Assembly: GCA_011037195.1 (NCBI GenBank)
Contig: JAAEAF010000395.1
Location: 62,001-126,000, forward strand
Direction: 5' to 3'
Source: Triatoma infestans
Taxonomy: Eukaryota; Arthropoda; Insecta; Hemiptera; Reduviidae
Length of the DNA stretch: 64,000 bases
Positions 57,403-64,000 of this stretch are shown piece after piece; the first letter of the stretch is position 1, and the number at the start of each line of letters is the position of its first letter. The translations under genes were made by a program, and so were the position numbers. Under the pieces are notes generated by a model, which searched no databases, had not been told where the DNA came from, and saw only the letters and a list, made by a program, of their open reading frames with translations.

Positions 57403-57712
57403 TCTGATGTGCGTGAAACTGTCACACACCACTTTCTCTTACTCTTACCATTGGTAAACTGCAAATTTACGTTAAACTAAAATTTTACTTATTTACACTT
57501 ATTTACACATTTTACATTTGTCTTAAATAAATATAGGAAATGGTGGGAGACAAGTACCTATCAACCCAGGCAGACAGAGAAAAGATTACATTGTAGTACA
57601 GAAGAGCGCTCCGACAGTGATCTAACTTGCATGTAATATTTGTATTTAATGCCACAAATTCCGCACAACAATCTGAAATCAAATTTTTTGGAAAAAAATT
57701 TCAAATGAAAAA
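57403..57712 (+). repeat. Family A repeat, 5' portion
   Basis: Begins GATGTGCGTGAAACTGTCAC, then CACCACTTTCTCTTACTC and the early region as in the 6.77 kb copy (AAATTTTACTTATTTACAC). It is cut off near 57712 by the start of another family A copy. Confidence 0.65.
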
Positions 57713-58105
57713 CATCTGGTGTGACACATTGTCACATACGAGAATTGCACTTTACAGAATTATAAATGACAATTTACTAAATGTTTACTTGTCTTAAATT
57801 TTTATATCGATAGGAAAATCTAAACTTAATACAATGACTTATTTTTTTTTTTAGGAAAGCAAAAGTTCCACCCCTCCACAAAACTTCCTTAAATGAAGTT
57901 TCTCTGAAAATAATTTCCAATAAAAGTGATAATTTTCTGTATTCATAGTAACTGTATCTAATTTAAAGAATACTGTCGGTGTTTTTATGGAGAAAATCTG
58001 GGGGGAAAACTGTTTAGTAAAATCGCACTCACACTGATCCGATTTTCTTCAAACACGCAATTTTGCCAACATATTTAATTCTGATTATTATTTAAATGAC
58101 AGAAT
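57713..58105 (+). repeat. Family A repeat, 5' end and first module
   Basis: A second 5' end, CTGGTGTGACACATTGTCAC, starts at about 57715. Module 1 follows (ATTTCCAATAAAAGTGATAA near 57911; TCGCACTCACACTGATCCG near 58023; GCAATTTTGCCAACATATTT near 58060). It ends in a microsatellite at 58112. Confidence 0.7.
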
Positions 58106-58111
58106 TGTTTA

Positions 58112-58170
58112 ACTGAAATGGCATCTCTCTCTGTGTGTGTGGGTGTGTGTTAGAGAGAGAGAGAGAAAGA
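58112..58170. repeat. Compound TC/TG/AG microsatellite
   Basis: TCTCTCTCTGTGTGTGTGGG followed by GTGTGTGTTAGAGAGAGAGA at about 58124-58163. Confidence 0.9.
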
Positions 58171-59055
58171 TGGAGCAACCAACCATACAGAGCTTGATGG
58201 CCATCAAGTTCAGACTTCCGTCTCTCTAATACTTATAAATAAAAAATTCAATAAGCCCATACATAGAGAAATCACAGAGAATATATTGAAAATCATGTTA
58301 TATAAAACATAAAAGAGCTAGATTCAGAATTTCTTTTATGTTGCAACAAATTAGAAAGAATACAACAACCACTTTCTCCGTCACACTACAGCCTTCACCG
58401 TTCCGAACAACCATTCCCCCACTCACCAGGAAAAAATGAACAGTTTTATGGAAGAATACAAAATAGGCAGTTTCCCCGCCGCCTTGGTAGATACATGTAA
58501 ACTCATACAAGTGGGATAGCATAAAGCAATGTACTACAAAAAGCAACAATATACAATAGAGTGAAGTAGATAGTATATTTTAGTAGAGGCTCCATAAAAT
58601 GAAAGAAGCAACTAAACAAGGCACAGCATGAAAATATAAATATTTAAATAAAATTAGATTTGTGGCGGATGTTATAGCTTATTTGCTATGAAATACAAGA
58701 AATATCCGTATATTGATGGAACACAATACGGTTTACTCCAACTAAAGTGTAGTAAGCCTAGGTTTTCGCTAAGCAACAATATATATATATGAAAAACACA
58801 ATATTCCATGGAGATACATTTTTATAAGATAATAAAAAGAAGAAAAAGATTTTCTCTTCCTGCAATTAACACAATTCTCATCGAGAAATTGAATCATTAA
58901 AATTTCAACTTTTTAATAAACTTTCTATTTGGCCTTATTAATAAATAATAAATATAGATGGTTTGCTAAACTATTGTTAGTATTTAAGGATTACAATTGA
59001 CTGCTCTGCATTTGACTGAATTGTATGTTTGTGCCTTTGTTGGCAAGGGGGGCAG
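58171..59055. other. AT-rich stretch, no gene seen
   Basis: ORF 58298-58549 (-) has no recognisable domain. A TATATATATATG tract lies near 58780. Confidence 0.5.
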
Positions 59056-59059
59056 TCTA

Positions 59060-59800
59060 AATCGAAGCTCAACTCAAACATTCCACCCCCGAAATCCTAT
59101 AAAATAAAATGTTCCAAGAAAATACAAACATTTCAAATAAAAGTGAAAAGTTTTAATTAGTGCAAATTAACATTCCCAATTTAAAGAAAATAGTGGGAGC
59201 CTATTAAAAAAAAATTACAAAAAAAAATACTCCGAAACCGTCAACATAGTGACTTGCACTTCCGGTTAAATAATTTTCTTCATATTTGAAATTATAACAA
59301 CGCATTAAATGCATTTAATATTTATTATACAAGTGGTTGTATTGAATACATACTAGAACTGTACATTATATAGTGAAATGGAACCGTAGAGGAAAATTTA
59401 ATACTCAGCTCTCCCCTCCCCTGAACCGTTCCAGAAACTTTCTTCCTGAAAAAGTATCTCAGACTAAAATAATGATAGACCTATATTTGTTAGAATGCAA
59501 AGATTTTAAGAAAATCATTACAGCCATTTCCAAAAAAAATTGCGTAAAACTATACGAAAAAACTCCTTCCGATTGGCGAATGTGATAGAAATCTCAGTGT
59601 TGTTCGCTAAACAGAACATCAAGTTTCAGCTTACTAGAATTTTTGAGACAGATTTTTGTGGCAAAAATTATAAGAATTAATTCCTTAAATATTACTTTTC
59701 CATCGACAAGGAACCCCCCCGAAAAATATATTTGTTGTGAAACATCAATGACCAACAATTTGACATAATTACAATACTTCTCTTATAATGGCTAAAAATA
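59060..59800 (+). repeat. Family A repeat, lacking its 5' end
   Basis: Module 1 (AAACATTTCAAATAAAAGTG near 59125; CTTGCACTTCCGGTTAAAT near 59254), module 2 (to about 59585, ACTCCTTCCGATTGGCG), GTTTCAGCTTACTAGAATTT, a C-run near 59714 and the 3' end ACAATACTTCTCTTATAATGG near 59770. No CA repeat and no intact hairpin. ORF 59373-59585 (+) is repeat-internal. Confidence 0.7.
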
Positions 59801-60364
59801 TATAATTCAAAATTAATAATTAGTAAAAAATTGAATGCAACATTAATTTCGTGAAATAAGCTATAATAATCTGTGAGAGGATTTTATATGCCCACACGCT
59901 GGCAAATTTAAATAAACTACTTTAATATTAAAAAAGTTAATTAAAAAGCACGATATAATAATAATGCTGGTTCTATGCAATAAAATAGGAAAGTTGTGAA
60001 ATAAAACCTGGAATAGATCTATATCAAACTAGATGTTTTTATTTATTTATTCTTTTCTGTAATAGTAATGAAATTATATGATTCATATATAATATACAGT
60101 ATATAATATAAAAGTATACTTATATATAATTAGAGTATAGTAAGTAAACTCAAAGAATGAAGTATAATAAAATAGTTTTAATGAAACTTACTTTTTTTCT
60201 GAAAGTGATGAAATTCAAACTGAAATTGTACATACCTGCAAAACAAAGAATAAAATGTTTCAGACACATTTATATTTAAAAAGACTGTTCTCATAAATGA
60301 CACAATATGAAGATTCTTATATATTTTTTTCTTTAAATTATGGCGCGTCAACATTTATGATCAC
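59801..60364. other. AT-rich stretch with TA-rich simple sequence
   Basis: ATATAATATACAGTATATAA-like tracts at about 60085-60150. No gene. Confidence 0.55.
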
Positions 60365-60365
60365 A

Positions 60366-60486
60366 GGCGCCCCGTAACCTACTCAGTGCACTGCCGGCCT
60401 TTGGACAGTGTTCTCTCGTTACAGACAACACTGTCCATCATCGGAAAGTGAGCTGTAGACGAGGCACCTAGGAAGAAAGATTTCTT
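60366..60486 (-). mobile_element. tRNA-derived SINE (SINE-1), 5'-truncated copy
   Basis: On the minus strand: TTTCTTCCTAGGTGCCTCGT, ATGATGGACAGTGTTGTCTG, TAACGAGAGAACACTGTCC, AAAGGCCGGCAGTGCACTGA and TAGGTTACGGGGCGC. This is the SINE body seen at 22.05 and 25.1 kb, without the tRNA-like head. The body stem is a perfect 10 bp (60403-60412 with 60427-60436). Confidence 0.8.
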
Positions 60487-61061
60487 ATTGTTTCACTTTT
60501 TTCTTTACATTTTGATTAGTTAATATGAAAATATTTAGAACAAATCCAAGTAATAACAAACTAGTGCTCATGTTTCTAATAAATATAGTACTGATATTGA
60601 TTAACATACTGGTTAGTGTTAGTAAACACATCAATGGAATATAAAATGCCCATTCCTAAGGTATGAGTGTGAGTGTATTTATCAGTGAGAATTAGATTGG
60701 AATCTTGGCTACAACAAAATAACTTTTCCCAAAATTTAGTTTAATAATGATTAATTTCTATTTCTTTATTTTAGAGGGGCGGAACATTTATTTCAATATA
60801 GCAAAAGCGAGTAACCCTTTTTTATAAAATTTTCTGTACATATATATATATGCATATAATTCGGATCTTATTATTACCATAATTCCCAAAGATAAAGTAA
60901 AACACTGAAACAAAACGGATGTGCAGCAAGGGATGTTACACTTTATAATTTTGTTGGACCACGCCAATCAACTGGGAAAGAAAAAGGGTACGGTCACTGC
61001 ATAATTGTCAACTTATGCCACTCTGTTGACTGGTTACGATGGTTACAAGTCTACCTATATC
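60487..61061. other. AT-rich spacer, no gene seen
   Basis: TATATATATATGCATATA tract near 60840. Nothing else recognised. Confidence 0.5.
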
Positions 61062-61495
61062 TCTACACTCGCTTATGCCGGCGAATCATGGGCACTCGCC
61101 TTAAAAACACAAAAGTCGCCTTCAGGCTCAGAATATGAGCCGTGAGAAAAACGAAGGTGATAGGGTAAGAAATTAAACCATCCGTTCCAGCCATTAAAGT
61201 CGACCCTCTGCTGGATTGGGTGCACAATGCGCAACTACGATGTTTGGACATGTGGTACGAATGGATGACGCCAGATATAAGCCGATATAAACCCCTAGTC
61301 AAGCATACGAAGTTTGACCAACGGGCGACGCCCAAGAGGTTGTCGCAGAATTATTTGACTGGATAGTGTAAAAAGCCTAGTTCAAAAGCGTGGGCTCTCT
61401 ATTCTGCCCATACGATGCTATGACTGTATTAAGTGGAGAGCTATTTATCGGTTGATGGTAGCAGGGGCGAAAAAGTAAGTAAGTAAGTTAACGCT
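61062..61495 (+). pseudogene. C-terminal part of an RTE/CR1-like non-LTR retrotransposon
   Basis: The plus strand carries, over shifting frames, the signature after the RT domain: a YGSESWAL-like start (here ANHGHSP), KHKSRLQAQNMSREKNEGDR, a VRPLLD-like PSAGLG, AQCATTMFGHVVRMDDARY (LRWFGHVxRMxxxRxP in the family), a PTGDAQEVVAELFDWIV segment (RGRPxxRWxD) and a final WR-like segment. It is followed near 61478-61495 by GTAAGTAAGTAAGTTA, a short tandem tail of the kind that ends RTE-type insertions. No RT motif is upstream, so it is a 5'-truncated copy. The minus-strand ORF 61335-61063 is its shadow. Confidence 0.62.
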
Positions 61496-61544
61496 TACTA
61501 ATTTTATTTTTGTGGTAAAAAAAACAAAACAAATTTTTCAATAA

Positions 61545-61890
61545 GGGAAAGTCATGTGAGTATTTCGCACAAAAACATGGCGATTCAAATCATAACGTTT
61601 AATTACCTTCACAATTAACAGGGTAATCCTAACTATTAATCTTCAACTTTCTTTTACCGGTGTAAGTGGAATTTTTGCGATGGTGTCAAATTTTCCAAAA
61701 TTGTGTTTTCGAAATTATATGAAACTGAATAGTTTTTCTTCAATTTTTTTCCAAAAAAATCGGCTCTAAAATTAATTTTTCGGGAAAAATATACCGGTTT
61801 ACCTCAGCGGACTCATCAACTAAAGGGAATTAAAGGCAATCAGATCTACGGAAATTAAAATAAGAGAAAGTCGTGTGATTGTTTCACAAT
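61545..61890 (-). repeat. Family A repeat pieces, minus strand
   Basis: A 5' end lies at about 61885-61860 (CAATCACACGACTTTCTCTTA) and the inverse of the 3' block near 61710-61640 (CACTTACACCGG, ACCATCGCAAAAATTCC). A further 5' end lies at 61580-61545 (GCGAAATACTCACATGACTTTCC). The 61640-61890 copy is only ~250 bp, so most modules are deleted. Confidence 0.62.
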
Positions 61891-62940
61891 ATATTTTATA
61901 TAAATCAGAATTTTTTGTAATAAATCTACCAATTGAAACGTTAACTTTGTAAAACAATTTTTTTTTTTTTAACGAAAAGTCGATGTACAATCTCCAGCTT
62001 TTAGAATTCCCAATAAAGTGAATAAAAGATAAATTTTTTCAATTTCTTTCTTCTTCGTATCCATGTCGCAGAGTTGGATTGGAGGAGACAAAATAAGTAA
62101 ATTGTAGGTAAGAAAGTTAGTAGTAAAATAGACTATTGAAAGAGTAATTCAATTAGGTTAAAGGACCACTATAAAGAGAGGCAGTAAAAAAAGGAAGCAG
62201 TAATCCATTGAAAGAAGGATATTACTTCGGAGTAACGCTGGCAACAGATAGCTAGAACAACTCCTAACTCCTTAACTTCTTAAAATATAAATCCACTTAT
62301 TTTTGCTTACTTATTCTTCTTCTTTTTTCTGTTTTTTTCGGGGTGAAATTAATATTTTTAGAATTGAGGTGCTCATCAAAAATGTAAAAAATACAAGAGA
62401 GAGAACTTAAACGGAGTGATAGAAGAAAATCCAATATAAATCCAAACCTTTAATGCATGCCACACAGAGGCTAATCCGATCATAGTATCTATTTGCTGAC
62501 AGGTTTGGGGCATCTATTCACACTTTCTTCCAAGGTGTCGCTCCAGAATAGATTGGACCAGCGTTAGGAAGCGCCAACATTTCCCATTAACATTACAACT
62601 CATTGTGGGAAACATAAAAGTGTAGACGAAGAATTTTCTTTCAAAAGACAATGTCCCTCCCACCCCCCAATAAACTTTTGCCAATCCTTTCTTATAGTCT
62701 TCTTCAAACCGAAGTTTGTACATTCAAGTGCAGCTCCCATGTCTTAAAAAGCAAGTAGTATGTATGGTTTCCCAACATTTGTATTTAAATGTAATGTTAA
62801 GGGCAACAAAACACTAGTCAAAAGTCCGAGTTGGAAGAAAATTTGTAAATAAAATTTATATGGAAATTTCAAACACAATTTATTTTCTTAATGAAAGAAA
62901 TAAATATATGGGGAAAGTAATGGAAACCCTGGCCAATAAA
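61891..62940. other. Unassigned stretch, no gene seen
   Basis: A T-run lies at about 61958-61972. ORF 62514-62723 (-) has no known domain. Nothing else recognised. Confidence 0.5.
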
Positions 62941-63019
62941 AGAGAGTATTGGTGAGCTTGCTACAAAACTTCTACACCGTAAGGTGGAGAACAAAAGAAA
63001 ACTTTACGTAAAAACATTT

Positions 63020-63100
63020 AGGTTTTCGGGTTCAGATCGCGTCAGTGGTTTGTTACAAAATAGATTTTAGTCCAGATTGTAATGACCTTCTTCAGAACGG
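63020..63100 (-). ncRNA. Degenerate hammerhead-like motif, probable third Penelope terminal repeat
   Basis: On the minus strand, CTGAAGA (63095-63089) is followed by AGGTC, loop ATTACAATCT, GGACT, then AAAATC where GAAA is expected. A second box pair CTGACGC ... GAAAACC follows at about 63047-63023. The spacing is that of the Penelope motif at 51.0 kb, but key bases are lost. No Penelope coding sequence is adjacent. Confidence 0.35.
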
Positions 63101-63611
63101 CGTCTTATGCTAATGCAAAGTGTTTTTATGAGAATGGCCGGGTCGCAGAAGCCTAAAAGATCATATTATTTAAAGTTATACGCAAAAGTTACGTCAGTTT
63201 CCCCAACTAAACCAAGTTCTAAGCATTAAACCATAATGGCAGAGAGAGCAAAGAATAAGCGTTACTTACATGATGGAGGCCGATATTAAAGTTATCATTG
63301 ATTAGGTAAATTTGTTTGCTCGCTTTCTCTCCCGTGCAAACGCTCACCATCCAGAATAACGAATTAAATCCTCGAAATTGAACACAGCTCAAATATTGGA
63401 TAACGTCCAAAAAGATATCCTGCGGGCATAGTTATATTAGCCACCTTTTAAACTATTCAGGAGGAGAATGATAAAATGTTTATTTCGTTTAAATGAACAA
63501 GTTTTATCTTTTTCAAACAAGCGTTCTTTTGTAATTATAATGAAAAATACTTGTTCAACTTTCATGAATGAAAGAAATCCATTTCCTGAACTTGTTCACA
63601 AAATAAAAAAA
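63101..63611. other. Spacer, no gene seen
   Basis: ORFs 63219-63410 (-) and 63468-63704 (+) are unrecognised; the latter runs into the next repeat. Confidence 0.5.
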
Positions 63612-64000
63612 ACCGGTATGAAACACTCGAACGTCTTTCTCCACTATAGCCAATACCAACTACACATTTTAAATAAGCTAGTATTCTTTCAACTTGGATT
63701 TTAACCAAAAGTTAGTTGCACTAACATAAACAAAATTGTACATAGGTACAACCCACAGTCGCTATTGAATATGATTACATTTAAGACCTGAAAACAGCAT
63801 CTCATCTAACGTCACAGATTACCCCCGACCCACTTAACTTAAAATCATTTTCCAAAGCAGTTTGCCGTCGCACCCGTTTTCGTGAAAATTAAACAAAAAT
63901 TCTAAAACTTATTCTGCAAATGATTTGCATGCTATTTGAATTTGGAATCGTAGCAATGTTTTCAAATGTATTATCTCAAGTGAAGCGTATATTGCACTGC
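63612..64000 (+). repeat. Family A repeat, 5' portion, continuing beyond the window
   Basis: A 5' end CGGTATGAAACACTCGAACG with TCTTTCTCCAC lies at about 63614. Module sequence follows from about 63830 (AAAATCATTTTCCAAAGCAG; GTTTTCGTGAAAATTAAAC; TTTGAATTTGGAATCGTAGC near 63938). The copy is still running at position 64000. Confidence 0.6.

Noticed and set aside
58112..58170. CRISPR-like or regulatory repeat array
   Set aside because: Plain dinucleotide microsatellite. No spaced direct repeats of CRISPR type exist anywhere in the window, which is eukaryotic in character.

Overview
This window looks like non-genic, repeat-dominated DNA from an AT-rich invertebrate animal genome. I recognise no host protein-coding gene, rRNA or functional tRNA. 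The support for an animal is the mix of element types: R1/Jockey-like and CR1/RTE-like non-LTR retrotransposon remnants, a Ty3/Gypsy pol fragment, Penelope-like elements with a GIY-YIG endonuclease, tRNA-derived SINEs, and abundant CA, GA and TA microsatellites. R1-type elements are commonest in arthropods, so an arthropod-like genome is a reasonable guess, but the sequence does not settle the phylum. All recognisable coding sequence is broken by stops, frameshifts or deletions.

The dominant component is one short, non-coding interspersed repeat, called 'family A' here. It has about 25-30 full or partial copies on both strands. A full copy is about 0.8-1.0 kb. In its own 5' to 3' direction it has a 5' hairpin (GTGTGA-loop-TCACAC), the motif ACTTTCTCTTAC, two or more degenerate copies of an internal ~250 bp module, a CA-rich microsatellite, a conserved block beginning TTTCCGGTGAAAACT, and a 3' terminal hairpin (ACTTCCTCTTA...TAAGAGGAAGT) followed by an A-run. 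The 3' arm of that hairpin is the inverted complement of the 5' motif. This layout resembles non-autonomous Helentron/DINE-1-like rolling-circle elements. That is inference; no helicase or Rep protein is present.

Layout. 0-9 kb: family A copies in both orientations, one carrying a GC-rich, hairpin-dense insert (6.27-6.60 kb). 9.4-10.0 kb: LTR-like sequence. 12-14 kb: a weak RT trace, then family A with a nested SINE. 15.5-16.1 kb: C-terminal end of a CR1-like non-LTR element. 17.5-18.4 kb: one of the best family A copies. 19.1-20.2 kb: Jockey-like remnant. 21.1-21.4 kb: inverted repeat with a Penelope terminal motif. 22.05 and 25.1 kb: SINEs. 26.7-29.4 kb: R1-like fragment abutting a minus-strand Penelope element. 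30.1-31.5 kb: family A split by an RNase H fragment. 34.3-36.0 kb: plus-strand Penelope element with GIY-YIG. 37.8-38.9 kb: non-LTR fragments on opposite strands. 39.7-44.9 kb: more family A. 47.7-51.05 kb: Gypsy pol fragment joined to a Penelope inverted repeat with a hammerhead-like motif. 52.25-52.47 kb: 97-bp-arm palindrome. 57.4-59.8 kb: family A. 60.4 kb: SINE. 61.1-61.5 kb: RTE/CR1-like C-terminus. 61.5-64 kb: family A.

Nothing here forms an operon or pathway. The useful content is the structure of the elements and how they are nested. Boundaries are by eye, usually good to about 10-30 bp; no alignment or database search was run.
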